Notes under the pieces: model-generated | Seen by the model: the letters and a program-made list of their open reading frames with translations, nothing else | What the model was told of the DNA's origin: nothing | Databases searched by the model: none | From: JBFWRK01 sp050248955 | Lineage (GTDB): Bacteria; Actinomycetota; Acidimicrobiia; Acidimicrobiales; Ilumatobacteraceae | Direction of reading: 5' to 3' | DNA: 64,000 bases | NCBI GenBank assembly: GCA_050248955.1 | Contig: JBFWRK010000022.1 | Location: 8,837 to 72,836 of the forward strand | Position numbers and translations under genes: made by a program | Shown here: positions 17,784-25,977 of the stretch, in pieces | Position numbering within the stretch: position 1 is the first letter of the stretch | Layout of the letters: the number at the start of each line of letters is the position of its first letter

Positions 17784-19280
17784 ATGGCAACCCTTGTTGA
17801 GCTGGCGCGGCAACGAACCACGCTCAGTCGCGACCAGATCAACCACTTGCAACGGCTCATCGGTGACTGGGGGATGCTCGCCGATCTCTGCTTCGCCGAT
17901 CTCCTGCTCTACACGCTCGACCGTGACGGGCGTTGGTTGGTTGTCGCGCAGGTGCGCCCGGTCACCGGCCAGACGCTCTACTTCTCCGACTGGGTCGGCT
18001 CGCACGCGAACGACGAGGAGGTGGCGCTGATCGCCGAGGCGTACGAGCGTCGCAGCATCGTCGAGGGTGAGGCGTCGGTCGAGTCGTTGCCAGAACCGAC
18101 GCGGATGATGGCGATCCCCGTGATCCACGAGAACCAGGCGATCGGCGTGCTCACGCGCGAGTGGTCGGATCGGGCCGGCCGACAGCGGGGCGAGCTCGAG
18201 CGGACCTACCTCTCGCTGTTCGAGCGATTCGCAGCGATGATCTCGTCGGGGACGTTCCCGTTCGAGGCCCGACGGGGCTCGACGAGCATCGCGCCGCGCG
18301 TCGGCGACGGCGTGATCGTCCTCGACGAAGACGCCCGCGTCCGGTACGCGTCGCCGAACGCGGTCTCGGCGCTCCACCGGGTCGGCATCACCGTCAACGT
18401 GACCGGGCTGCGCCTCGCCGAGCTCGGCTTCAACGACGGCCCGGTCAGGTCGGCCTACGAGCGGCGTGAGCCGGTGATCGAGGAGTTCGAACAGACGGCC
18501 GACGTCACGCTGCTCACGTACTCGATCCCGATCCTCGCCGGTGAGCAGGTGAGCGGTGGCGTGATGCTGCTGCGTGACGTGTCGGAGCTGCGCCGTCGTG
18601 ACCGGCTGCTGCTCTCGAAGGACGCGACGATCCGCGAGATCCACCACCGCGTGAAGAACAACCTGCAGACGATCTCGTCGCTGCTGCGCCTCCAGGCGCG
18701 CCGTCTGACTGCGCCCGACGCGAAGGCAGCCGTGAACGAGTCGGTTCGTCGGATCCGCACGATCGCGCTCGTGCACGAGACCCTGTCGCGCGAAGCCGGT
18801 GATGACGTGGCGTTCACCGAGATCGTCCGTCCGCTGCTGCGTCTGGCCGAGGAGGGCCTGCAGTCACCGGACCGCCCGGTGCACTTCTCCGTGCGCGGCG
18901 ACGGCGGCAAGCTGCCGGCGATCATCGCGACGCCGCTCTCGGTCGTGCTCACGGAGCTGCTGCAGAACAGCGTCGATCACGGGTTCCCCGAGGGGAGCGG
19001 GGGTGGAGCGGTCGTCGTCATGCTCGACAACGACGGCGCGGAGCTCCGGCTGCGGGTCGTCGACAACGGGCTCGGCCTCCCGGCCGGGTTCAGCATCGAC
19101 AGCGCGACGGGTCTCGGCCTCGTGATCGTCCGCACGCTCGTGACGACCGAGCTCGCGGGGACGATCTCGATGCGCGCGGCAACTTCGGAGGACTTCGCCT
19201 CGGCGGGCCTCGCGGCGCCGGTGCGGGGCACGGGCAGCGTCATCGACCTGACCGTGCCGGTCGATCCCGACGCCCGGTGA
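17784..19280 (+). CDS. pdtaS: PdtaS-like sensor histidine kinase
   Basis: A 498-residue soluble kinase with an N-terminal GAF-like PdtaS domain (about 1-150), a PAS domain (about 170-270), a HisKA_2 dimerisation helix with REIHHRVKNNLQTISSLLRL (phosphoacceptor His287, first of the pair) and a C-terminal HATPase. There are no membrane helices. In mycobacteria PdtaS partners the antiterminator PdtaR and its gene neighbours whiB1; here a WhiB1-like gene follows convergently, so the synteny holds. A GGAGGAG Shine-Dalgarno precedes the ATG. Confidence 0.9.
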   Translation: MATLVELARQRTTLSRDQINHLQRLIGDWGMLADLCFADLLLYTLDRDGRWLVVAQVRPVTGQTLYFSDWVGSHANDEEVALIAEAYERRSIVEGEASVESLPEPTRMMAIPVIHENQAIGVLTREWSDRAGRQRGELERTYLSLFERFAAMISSGTFPFEARRGSTSIAPRVGDGVIVLDEDARVRYASPNAVSALHRVGITVNVTGLRLAELGFNDGPVRSAYERREPVIEEFEQTADVTLLTYSIPILAGEQVSGGVMLLRDVSELRRRDRLLLSKDATIREIHHRVKNNLQTISSLLRLQARRLTAPDAKAAVNESVRRIRTIALVHETLSREAGDDVAFTEIVRPLLRLAEEGLQSPDRPVHFSVRGDGGKLPAIIATPLSVVLTELLQNSVDHGFPEGSGGGAVVVMLDNDGAELRLRVVDNGLGLPAGFSIDSATGLGLVIVRTLVTTELAGTISMRAATSEDFASAGLAAPVRGTGSVIDLTVPVDPDAR

Positions 19281-19354
19281 GCGCGACGCACGCCGGACGC
19301 GACGGCGGCCCCGGTCGAGCGGGGCCGCTGGTCGAGATCTCGGTTGTGTCGGGT

Positions 19355-19651
19355 TCAGACCGCTGCGGCCTTCTGGCGAGCGACGGCTTCGCGGCGGATC
19401 TTCCGTCGCTCCTCTTCGCTCGTGCCACCCCAGATGCCCGAGTCCTGGTTGGTCTCGAGCGCGAACTCGAGGCAGTCGACCTTGACCGGACACTGGTCGC
19501 AGACCTCGCGTGCCCGGTCGATCTGGACCAGAGCGTGACCGGTGGTGCCGACCGGGAAGAAGAGATCCGGGTCGGTGTCACGACAGATGGCGTCTTGACG
19601 CCATCCGTACTCGGCGTGGGCGAGGGCAAGGCTGGACGCGAGGATCGACAC
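19355..19651 (-). CDS. whiB1: WhiB-family transcriptional regulator (WhiB1-like)
   Basis: A 98-residue WhiB protein carrying a nitric-oxide-sensitive 4Fe-4S cluster. The cluster ligands are Cys23, Cys51, Cys54 and Cys60, and the GIWGGTSEEERR turn (about 72-83) precedes a basic C-terminus. Family knowledge: WhiB1 binds sigma-A region 4 and is essential in mycobacteria. The start is GTG at 19651 with AAGGAG about 11 bases upstream. The convergent PdtaS gene supports the WhiB1 subgroup. A CRP-like palindrome lies just upstream of the ribosome site. Confidence 0.93.
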   Translation of the reverse strand: MSILASSLALAHAEYGWRQDAICRDTDPDLFFPVGTTGHALVQIDRAREVCDQCPVKVDCLEFALETNQDSGIWGGTSEEERRKIRREAVARQKAAAV

Positions 19652-19667
19652 GAACGGTACTTCTCCT

Positions 19668-19683
19668 TGTGACGGCGTTCACG
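19668..19683. promoter_or_regulatory. CRP-like palindrome upstream of whiB1
   Basis: TGTGA-CGGCGT-TCACG matches the TGTGA-N6-TCACA CRP consensus at nine of ten positions and directly abuts the whiB1 Shine-Dalgarno. CRP is known to control whiB1 in M. tuberculosis. A site this close to the start codon would be at or downstream of the transcription start, so repression is more likely than activation. Confidence 0.4.
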
Positions 19684-19805
19684 AGCAAAGGCCGACGTCG
19701 TAGAGGCCTACGCAGCGGGGGGACGGCGCAACGCTAAACCGGGGGTTACCGTTTGACAAGGGTCTTGTTTCGAGTTCGTGCACAAATTCGGACGGAGAGT
19801 GACGA

Positions 19806-20486
19806 GTGACACAGGTGATGGCGCACCGCGGGGCCTCCCGCGCCGAGCCGGAGAACACCGTCGCTGCCTACCGTCGAGCGGGATCGATGGGTGCCCATGC
19901 CGTCGAGCTCGACGTGCGCCGCAGCCTCGAGGGTGATCTGGTCGTGCACCACGACCCCCACCTGCCCGACGGCCGGTTGATCAGGGGCACGCCCCGGGCG
20001 GAGCTCCCGGCGTCCGTGCCCTCGCTCGGCGAGGCGCTCGGCGCCTGCGCCGGGATGTGGGTCAACATCGAGATCAAGAACGACCGCAAAGAGCCCGACT
20101 TCGACTCGTCGGAGTCGATCGCCGACGCGACGATCGACGTGCTCCGCCAGCGGGCGGAGGACGAGCGGTGGCTGATCTCCTCGTTCCGGATGGAGACGAT
20201 CGACCGCTGCCGTTCGCTGGCCCCGACGATCGCGACGGCGTGGCTCACGATCAGTGTGCCGCGCACGGTGACCGACCTGCTCAACGCGCACGGCCATGTC
20301 GCGCTGCACCCGTGGGTCGGCATGGTGAAGCCGAAGCTCATCGAACGCTGCCACGCGGCGGGCATCAGGGTGAACACGTGGACGTGCGACGACCCGGATC
20401 GGATGCGCGAGCTGATCGCTGCCGGCATCGACGGCATCTGCACGAACGTCCCCGACGTCGCGCTGCGCGTGCTCGCCGAGTCGTGA
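19806..20486 (+). CDS. Glycerophosphodiester phosphodiesterase
   Basis: A 226-residue GDPD-family TIM barrel that hydrolyses glycerophosphodiesters to glycerol-3-phosphate and an alcohol. Catalytic motifs are AHRGASRAEPENT (N-terminal His and Glu), ELDVRRS and HHDPHLPDG. There is no signal peptide, so it is cytoplasmic. The GTG start follows GGAG. A TTGACA element near 19754 could belong to its promoter. It is shorter than typical GDPDs but complete. Confidence 0.9.
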   Translation: MTQVMAHRGASRAEPENTVAAYRRAGSMGAHAVELDVRRSLEGDLVVHHDPHLPDGRLIRGTPRAELPASVPSLGEALGACAGMWVNIEIKNDRKEPDFDSSESIADATIDVLRQRAEDERWLISSFRMETIDRCRSLAPTIATAWLTISVPRTVTDLLNAHGHVALHPWVGMVKPKLIERCHAAGIRVNTWTCDDPDRMRELIAAGIDGICTNVPDVALRVLAES

Positions 20487-20514
20487 CGGGCGCGGCGATC
20501 GTTGCTGCCTCGCC

Positions 20515-21450
20515 TCAGCTGGACCGGTGCGCAGGCGAGGGCACGACGAGCCGCATCGCTTCCGGCACGTGGTGGAACTCGAGCCGGTTCGTCTCGCCCA
20601 GGTAGTCGCCGTCCAACTGGTACGGGAACGGCGTGTCGTGCTCGACGATGAGGTGCGTCACATCGACGTGCTCGTCGAGGTGGCGACTCGTCTTCACGCC
20701 ACCGCCACGGAGCGCGGCGCCGAGCGAACCGATGATCGCCAGCGCCTTCATGGTGCGGAACGTGACGGCAACGAGTCCGCGGTCGAGCGTCGCCGCTGCC
20801 GACAGGTCGAGCGGACGGTTGCCCAGGTAGGTGTAGGGGTTCGTGTTGAGCACGATCGTGAAGTACCCGTCCGGCACGACCGTGCCGTCGCCGAAGCGCA
20901 GTGAGAAGTGCGGTGCCGAGCGGTCGTAGTTGAGCAGCCACGTCTTGAGCGCGGCATAGATGAAGAGCGGGTGGCCCGCCCAGCGCTTGATCGCTGCCCG
21001 GCGCTCGACCGCCTTGACCACGGCAGCGTCGTAGCCGATGCCCGTGTGGAAGCAGAAGTACCGCCCGTTCACCTTGCCGAGTCCGATCGGGCGCGTGCAG
21101 CCGGGGTCGTCGAGTGCGCTGGACAGCATCTTCACCGCCTGCACCGGGTCGTTCGGCAGGCCGATCGTGCGGGCGAAGACGTTCGTCGAGCCGCCCGGGA
21201 GGACCCCGAGCGCGGTGTCCGATCCGGCGATGCCCGTGGCGACCTCGTTGAGCGTTCCGTCGCCACCGAAACCGATCACGACGTCCACACCGCGGGTCGC
21301 AGCATCCTGTGCGAAGCGGGTCGCGTGGCCGCGACGGTTCGTCTCGACGAGCGCCACCTCGTGGTGGCGGGAGAGCTCCTGGTGGATCACCACGGTGTTG
21401 CGCGCGGTGACCGATGACGCGAAGGAGTTGACGACGAGCAGCAATCGCAA
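20515..21450 (-). CDS. Diacylglycerol/lipid kinase family protein
   Basis: A 311-residue lipid kinase of the DagK/YegS group that phosphorylates diacylglycerol or a related lipid with ATP. The nucleotide site is GFGGDGTLNEVATGI (about residues 59-73), followed by LPGGSTNVFARTIG. The C-terminal half forms the beta-sandwich lipid domain (IVEHDTPFPYQLDGDYLG). It converges with the phosphodiesterase gene 28 bp away and diverges from etfB, about 84 bp away. Confidence 0.9.
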   Translation of the reverse strand: MRLLLVVNSFASSVTARNTVVIHQELSRHHEVALVETNRRGHATRFAQDAATRGVDVVIGFGGDGTLNEVATGIAGSDTALGVLPGGSTNVFARTIGLPNDPVQAVKMLSSALDDPGCTRPIGLGKVNGRYFCFHTGIGYDAAVVKAVERRAAIKRWAGHPLFIYAALKTWLLNYDRSAPHFSLRFGDGTVVPDGYFTIVLNTNPYTYLGNRPLDLSAAATLDRGLVAVTFRTMKALAIIGSLGAALRGGGVKTSRHLDEHVDVTHLIVEHDTPFPYQLDGDYLGETNRLEFHHVPEAMRLVVPSPAHRSS

Positions 21451-21534
21451 GGGATGCGACGGTAGCAGCGCGTGTGCAATGTCACCGTCGTGCGGAACGA
21501 CGCGGTTGGGAGGCTTCGGTACCGATCAGTAACA

Positions 21535-22320
21535 ATGACGGCCATGAACGTGATCGTGTGTGTGAAGCAGATCCCCGACCCGGCCTTGCCGGGCGCGCTG
21601 GATCCGGCCACCAACACGCTGAAGCGGGACGGCAAGCTCATCCTCGATGAGTCCGACAGCTATGGCGTGGAGATGGCGCTGCAGTTGGTCGACGCCGCCG
21701 GCGGAGGCGAGGTGAGCCTGGTCTCGATGGCTCCGAACGGCGAGGTGTCGGGCATGCGCACCGCGCTGGCCATGGGTGCCGCCAAGGGCGTGCTCGTGTC
21801 CGATCCGGCGCTCCAGGGCTCCGACGCGCTGACGACCGCGAAGGTGCTCGCTGCTGCGGTGCAGCGGCTCGGCGGCGCCGACCTCGTGATCGCGGCGACC
21901 GAGTCGAGCGACGGGTACACGGGCACGGTGCCCGAGCAGATGGCCGAGGTGCTCGGCCTGCCCTCGGTGACCTTCGCCAAGCGGGTCGTCGTCGATGGCA
22001 GCTCGCTGAAGGTGGATCGGCAGACCGAGGAGGGCTACGACGAGATCACCTGCCCGCTGCCCGCCCTGATCAGCGTGACGGCCGGTGTCGTCGAGCCCCG
22101 GTACCCCTCGTTCAAGGGGATCATGGCTGCGAAGTCGAAGCCGGTCGAGACCGTGACGGCCGCCGATCTCGGCGTCACCCCGGTCGGCTGGAGCGGCGCC
22201 GGCCAGGAGATCACGAACGTTGCCGCCGCCGAGGCGCGGCAGGCCGGAGAAGTGATCGAGGACGACGGCGAGACCTACCTGAAGGTCGTCGCCTACCTCG
22301 AGAACCTGAAAGTCATCTGA
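21535..22320 (+). CDS. etfB: Electron transfer flavoprotein beta subunit
   Basis: A 261-residue EtfB that, with EtfA, passes electrons from acyl-CoA dehydrogenases to ETF:quinone oxidoreductase. The N-terminus VIVCVKQIPDP and the AMP-binding region ATESSDGYTGTVPEQMAEVLGL are diagnostic; the recognition loop lies in PALISVTAGVVEPRYPS. Two in-frame ATGs (21535, 21544) are possible and neither has a good Shine-Dalgarno. etfA follows after 13 bp. Several acyl-CoA dehydrogenases elsewhere in the window are likely clients. Confidence 0.94.
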   Translation: MTAMNVIVCVKQIPDPALPGALDPATNTLKRDGKLILDESDSYGVEMALQLVDAAGGGEVSLVSMAPNGEVSGMRTALAMGAAKGVLVSDPALQGSDALTTAKVLAAAVQRLGGADLVIAATESSDGYTGTVPEQMAEVLGLPSVTFAKRVVVDGSSLKVDRQTEEGYDEITCPLPALISVTAGVVEPRYPSFKGIMAAKSKPVETVTAADLGVTPVGWSGAGQEITNVAAAEARQAGEVIEDDGETYLKVVAYLENLKVI

Positions 22321-22333
22321 GGGAGCGACGGAC

Positions 22334-23302
22334 ATGGCAGTCAACAACATCTGGGTGTTCGCACAGGGCTCTGGCGAGACACTGACCTCGAGCACGCTCG
22401 AGCTGCTGACGAAGGCGCGCTCGCTCGGTGGCACCGTCACCGCGTTCCTCGGCGGCGATGCAGCATCGCTCGCCGGCGCGCTCGGCGCCGCCGGCGCGGC
22501 GAAGGCGTACGCAACGGGCGACCTCGGCGGCAAGCTCCACGGGCCGGCGGTGGCCGGCGCGATGAAAGCAGTGATCGACGGGGGCGACGTCCCCGACGTG
22601 ATCCTGTTCCCGCAGAACTACGAGGGTCGTGACGTGATGAGTCGCCTCTCGGTGAAGCTCGACCGCACGGTGCTCACGAACAACACCGACATCTCGGTGT
22701 CGGGCGATGCCGTCACCGTCACGACGCCCGTGTTCGGCGGCAACACGCTCGTCTCGACCACGTTCACGGGCGAAGTGCCGTACCTCGCCGCGTTCCGGCC
22801 GAAGTCCTTCGCTGTCGAAGAGGCCGGCGGGGGTGCAGCCGAGATCGTGGCTGCGCCGGTGCCCGACCTCGGGGCGACCGGCACCGCCATCGTCGCCGCC
22901 GTGCACGTCGAGGAGTCGACCGGCCCGAAGCTCGACGAGGCGAACATCGTCGTCTCGGGCGGTCGGGGGCTCGGCGAGGCCGCGAAGTACGAGATGGTCG
23001 AGCAGCTCGCGAAGCTCCTGAAGGGGGCGGCGGGCGCCTCGCGCGCCATCGTCGACGCCGGCTGGGTGCCCTACAGCTACCAGGTCGGCCAGACCGGCAA
23101 GGTCGTGAAGCCGACCGTGTACATCGCCGTCGGCATCTCCGGCGCGACGCAGCACATGGTCGGCATGAAGGGCTCGAAGCACATCATCGCGATCAACAAG
23201 GACAAGGAAGCGCCGATCTTCGGCATCGCCGACCTCGGCATCGTCGGTGACGTCCACAAGGTCATGCCGAAGCTGATCGAGGCGATCCAGTCCCGCAGCT
23301 GA
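22334..23302 (+). CDS. etfA: Electron transfer flavoprotein alpha subunit
   Basis: A 322-residue EtfA that binds the redox FAD of the ETF heterodimer. The C-terminal FAD domain shows SGGRGLGEAAKYEMVEQLAK, GWVPYSYQVGQTGK and GISGATQHMVGMKGSKHIIA, the standard order. The ATG at 22334 lies after GGGAG. It ends in a hairpin shared with the convergent downstream gene. Confidence 0.95.
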   Translation: MAVNNIWVFAQGSGETLTSSTLELLTKARSLGGTVTAFLGGDAASLAGALGAAGAAKAYATGDLGGKLHGPAVAGAMKAVIDGGDVPDVILFPQNYEGRDVMSRLSVKLDRTVLTNNTDISVSGDAVTVTTPVFGGNTLVSTTFTGEVPYLAAFRPKSFAVEEAGGGAAEIVAAPVPDLGATGTAIVAAVHVEESTGPKLDEANIVVSGGRGLGEAAKYEMVEQLAKLLKGAAGASRAIVDAGWVPYSYQVGQTGKVVKPTVYIAVGISGATQHMVGMKGSKHIIAINKDKEAPIFGIADLGIVGDVHKVMPKLIEAIQSRS

Positions 23303-23324
23303 CCCACGCACACCACGACGCACG

Positions 23325-23348
23325 ACGGCCGGGGTGATCCCCGGCCGT
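23325..23348. terminator. Bidirectional terminator hairpin after etfBA
   Basis: ACGGCCGGGG, loop TGAT, CCCCGGCCGT: a perfect 10-bp stem between two convergent genes, 22 bp beyond the etfA stop. No T-run, as usual for this group. Confidence 0.6.
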
Positions 23349-23392
23349 TCGTCGTTCCCCGACTGCTCGTGCCCTGACCGTTTGTGCCCCGG

Positions 23393-23998
23393 TCAGACGA
23401 CGACGCGCCGTCGCCCGGCGAGGACCCGGGAGACCAGCCCGAGTGCCACCATCGCTGCTGCGGCGAGCAGGACCGGCCGCTTCCAATCGCTGTCGCCGGG
23501 CGCGTCGATCACGGCCGCGACGGTCGTGGGTGGCGGGATCGTCGTCGCCGGCACAGCGTCCGCGGGTGGTCTGGCGGCGCCGAGCTCGGGTGTCAACGGC
23601 TGGTCCGCGGCGACGAGTCCCGTCGGGCCGCACGCACTCGTGTAGAACACGCCGTTCTCCGGTGGGAACTGGACCGCGAACACGACCCACCGCCCGAGTG
23701 GTGGTGCCGTGCCGAAGCCGCACTCGTCGACGTTCGAGAACGTCGCCACACGGAACGACGTGGGAACGTCACCCTTGTAGACCCCGTCGACCTGGAAGCC
23801 CATGATCGTGAGCGGCGGCGCACCTTCGACCGAGAGCAACTCGCCCGTGAACACGACCGTCGCTTCCGTCAATGCCGCAGGCACGGCCAGTTTCGTGCAG
23901 TCGCACACCGCTGCCGCGGGGCGGGCGGGGCCGAACGTCACGACGAGTGCCGCGAACAGCATCGGCACGACGATGCGAACGCGGGCGACCGACTGCAC
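23393..23998 (-). CDS. Exported, C-terminally anchored protein of unknown function
   Basis: A 201-residue protein with a signal peptide (basic VARVRIVV, hydrophobic core, AAA cleavage site before CDCTKL) and a C-terminal membrane helix followed by RRRVVV, so the main part faces outward. The mature N-terminus CDCTKLAVPAAL and the segment VVFTGELLSV resemble the netrin-like/TIMP pattern in which a Cys-rich N-terminus packs on a beta barrel; this is a weak suggestion. A Pro/Thr-rich stalk precedes the anchor. GTG at 23998 gives the best signal peptide; ATG at 23962 would lose its basic part. Confidence 0.7.
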   Translation of the reverse strand: MQSVARVRIVVPMLFAALVVTFGPARPAAAVCDCTKLAVPAALTEATVVFTGELLSVEGAPPLTIMGFQVDGVYKGDVPTSFRVATFSNVDECGFGTAPPLGRWVVFAVQFPPENGVFYTSACGPTGLVAADQPLTPELGAARPPADAVPATTIPPPTTVAAVIDAPGDSDWKRPVLLAAAAMVALGLVSRVLAGRRRVVV

Positions 23999-24062
23999 GG
24001 GACGACTTTGACAGATGGCGCTGTCGCGATGCGCGCACCACGCGGTGAGCGGCACCCTCAGG

Positions 24063-24797
24063 TCACACGAGCGGCCAGGGGTACCGACGGCCCGTCGTGT
24101 CGATCGGGAAGATCGGCCGCTCGACGACGTGGCGGGCGCGCTCGGAGATCGCTTCGACCTCGTCGTCCTCGAGCAGCGTGGCGACCCCGAGCGGCACGGC
24201 GTGCACGAGCGGTTCGATCGCGCAGACGAGCTCCGGCCCGAGCGGCTCACCGCCGAACTCCCAGATCACCGTGCGGAGCTTGAAGTCGACCGAGAAGCAC
24301 AGTCCGTTGTCGATCGCCCAGACGCGTCCGTCCGGCGTGAGGAGACAGTGGCCCGACTTGCGGTCCGTGTTGTTCGCGACGAGATCGAACGCGGCGATCG
24401 AGCGCAGCTGCTCGTGCGTTTCCGGGAGCTGCTCGTGCATCGTGAAGTAGTGCTGCTGGAAGTCGGCCTCGACGAACCATTGCACGGAGCCGATCCCGAG
24501 CGGACCATCGGTGCGCAGGACGGTCGGTGGCACGACGTGCACGCCCATCGCCTCGGACAACCGGTATGCCGCGACCTCGCGCTGGTAGAGCCCCGACGGG
24601 AAGTCCCACAGCGGGCGCTCGCCGCGATGGGGCTTGTAGATCGCCCGGGCCTCGTCGCTGCCCTGGCGCACGGAGACGAGGAACGTGGCGTTGCTGCTCC
24701 ACGGCATGCGGCCGATGATCTCGATCTCGCCGCTCGTCAGCATCTCGATCGGGTCGACGTGCGGCCCGGCCGGCTGGGTCAGTTCATCCGAGGACAC
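24063..24797 (-). CDS. SCO1664 family protein (PI3/4-kinase-like fold)
   Basis: A protein of about 244 residues in the actinobacteria/Chloroflexi SCO1664 family, distantly like phosphatidylinositol kinases. Kinase-like elements are AIYKPHRGERPLWDFPSG (P-loop-like region with Lys), NNTDRKSGHCL (catalytic loop) and AIDNGLCF (metal-binding DNG). Substrate is unknown. Taking GTG at 24797 the gene overlaps DUF3090 by 19 bp; ATG at 24743 is an alternative. It is third in the conserved phosphatase-DUF3090-SCO1664 block. Confidence 0.83.
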   Translation of the reverse strand: MSSDELTQPAGPHVDPIEMLTSGEIEIIGRMPWSSNATFLVSVRQGSDEARAIYKPHRGERPLWDFPSGLYQREVAAYRLSEAMGVHVVPPTVLRTDGPLGIGSVQWFVEADFQQHYFTMHEQLPETHEQLRSIAAFDLVANNTDRKSGHCLLTPDGRVWAIDNGLCFSVDFKLRTVIWEFGGEPLGPELVCAIEPLVHAVPLGVATLLEDDEVEAISERARHVVERPIFPIDTTGRRYPWPLV

Positions 24798-25291
24798 GGA
24801 TGCCCGTCCGGATCCATCGGCTGCCCACAGAACATGCACGTCGGCCGGCCGGCGGACACGACCTCGTCGGCGTGGTCGCAGAACGCGATCGCCTGGCCGC
24901 GCGTCAGGCGGAACCGCAGGCGCCCCTGATCCTCGATCGACTCCGGGAGCGGCTCTCCTTCGTCGTCGGTCTCGACGGCCTCCTCGAGCATGAGCACGAA
25001 GCGATCGAGCTCCTGGTCGTAGGCGAGGCCGATCGGCCCGACGATGAAGTCGGCATCGCCCGGCATGGCGAGCTCGAGTGCTTGTGGCAGCGGCCGGTCG
25101 TCGGGGCCGGGCAGATCGCTGAGGAGCCGGCGGACGTACTGCGCGATCGCGGCGACCTGTTGCTTCTCGCACTTCACGTTCACCTGCTGGCCGGCGAAGC
25201 GGACCTGGAGGAAGAACGTCCGATGTCCGGGCTCCCCGATCGCGCCGGTGGTGAACGTGTCGATGTCGTCGAAGTCGAAGAACCCAGGCAT
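24779..25291 (-). CDS. DUF3090 family protein
   Basis: A 170-residue protein of the actinobacterial DUF3090 family. It begins FFDFDDIDTFTTGAIGEPGHRTFFLQ and ends in a probable zinc site, CMFCGQPMDPDGHPC. Function is unknown, but it is nearly always found between a phosphomutase-like enzyme and the SCO1664 kinase-like protein, as here, implying a shared pathway. Confidence 0.86.
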   Translation of the reverse strand: MPGFFDFDDIDTFTTGAIGEPGHRTFFLQVRFAGQQVNVKCEKQQVAAIAQYVRRLLSDLPGPDDRPLPQALELAMPGDADFIVGPIGLAYDQELDRFVLMLEEAVETDDEGEPLPESIEDQGRLRFRLTRGQAIAFCDHADEVVSAGRPTCMFCGQPMDPDGHPCPRMN

Positions 25292-25301
25292 GCGTGGCCC
25301 G

Positions 25302-25949
25302 TCAGGATTGACGCAGCTCGGCGAGCGAGCTGCCGGTGGAGTTGACGGTCAGGACGACGGGGCTGGCGTCACCGTACGCGATCGCGGTGATCGAGCACGT
25401 CGAGACGACGATCCGCTGGAAGAGGTCGAGGTGCGTGCCCATCGCGTGCGCGACGGCGGCCTTGATCGGGTCGGCATGGGAGACGGCGACCACGACACCA
25501 CCAGGGTGGGCCGCGCGCAGGCGGTCGATCGCGGACACGATGCGGGTCTGCATCTCGGTGAAGCTCTCACCGCCGGGGAAGCGGAAGCCGCTCGGATAGC
25601 GCTGCACGGTCTTCCACTCGGGGAGCTTCATCAAAGCCTTCAGCTCGCTGCCGGTCCACTCGCCGAAGTCGCATTCGAGCAGGCCCTTGTCGACTCGTGT
25701 CTTCAGCTGCACGGCGGCGGAGATCGGTGCTGCGGTCTCACGGGCGCGCTCGAGGGGCGACGCGTAGACCGCGTCGACCTGCAGCTCGGCGATGCGCGCT
25801 GCGGCTCGCTCGGCCTGGGCGCGGCCGGTGTCGGCGAGGTGGAGACCGGGCGCGCGGCCCGGCAGCAGCGTGCCCGTCGTTGCCGTCTGGCCGTGCCGGA
25901 CGAGGAGCACGAGCGTGCTCTTCGGAGGGGAGGTCTTCATGCGCGCCAT
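25302..25949 (-). CDS. Histidine phosphatase/phosphomutase-like protein (MSMEG_4193 family)
   Basis: A protein of about 215 residues of the histidine phosphatase superfamily. LLVRHGQT carries the phospho-accepting His, ASPLERARETA the second Arg and VSHADPIKAAVAHAMG the distal His. The exact MSMEG_4193-type context (DUF3090 and SCO1664 downstream, 10 bp spacing) supports this subgroup. ATG at 25949 or 25940 are equally plausible. A TAGGTT -10 element lies 11 bases upstream in a region shared with the divergent glycosylase. Confidence 0.87.
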   Translation of the reverse strand: MARMKTSPPKSTLVLLVRHGQTATTGTLLPGRAPGLHLADTGRAQAERAAARIAELQVDAVYASPLERARETAAPISAAVQLKTRVDKGLLECDFGEWTGSELKALMKLPEWKTVQRYPSGFRFPGGESFTEMQTRIVSAIDRLRAAHPGGVVVAVSHADPIKAAVAHAMGTHLDLFQRIVVSTCSITAIAYGDASPVVLTVNSTGSSLAELRQS

Positions 25950-25960
25950 GAGTGATCGCC

Positions 25961-25970
25961 AACCTACTGT
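25961..25970. promoter_or_regulatory. Overlapping divergent -10 elements
   Basis: TAGGTT on the minus strand (25961-25966) serves the phosphatase, and TACTGT on the plus strand (25965-25970) lies seven bases before the glycosylase ATG at 25978, giving a leaderless transcript. The two hexamers share two bases, so the promoters should compete. Confidence 0.5.
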
Positions 25971-25977
25971 CGACTTC

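Noticed and set aside
16305..18776. Long minus-strand frame of over 800 codons across the ArsA and PdtaS genes
   Set aside because: Shadow of two well-supported plus-strand genes; no motif and biased composition.
25939..25977. Longer N-terminus for the uracil-DNA glycosylase from ATG 25939 with a strong Shine-Dalgarno
   Set aside because: It would run through the divergent gene's start and -10, adds residues not typical of the family, and the leaderless ATG at 25978 fits better. Not fully excluded.
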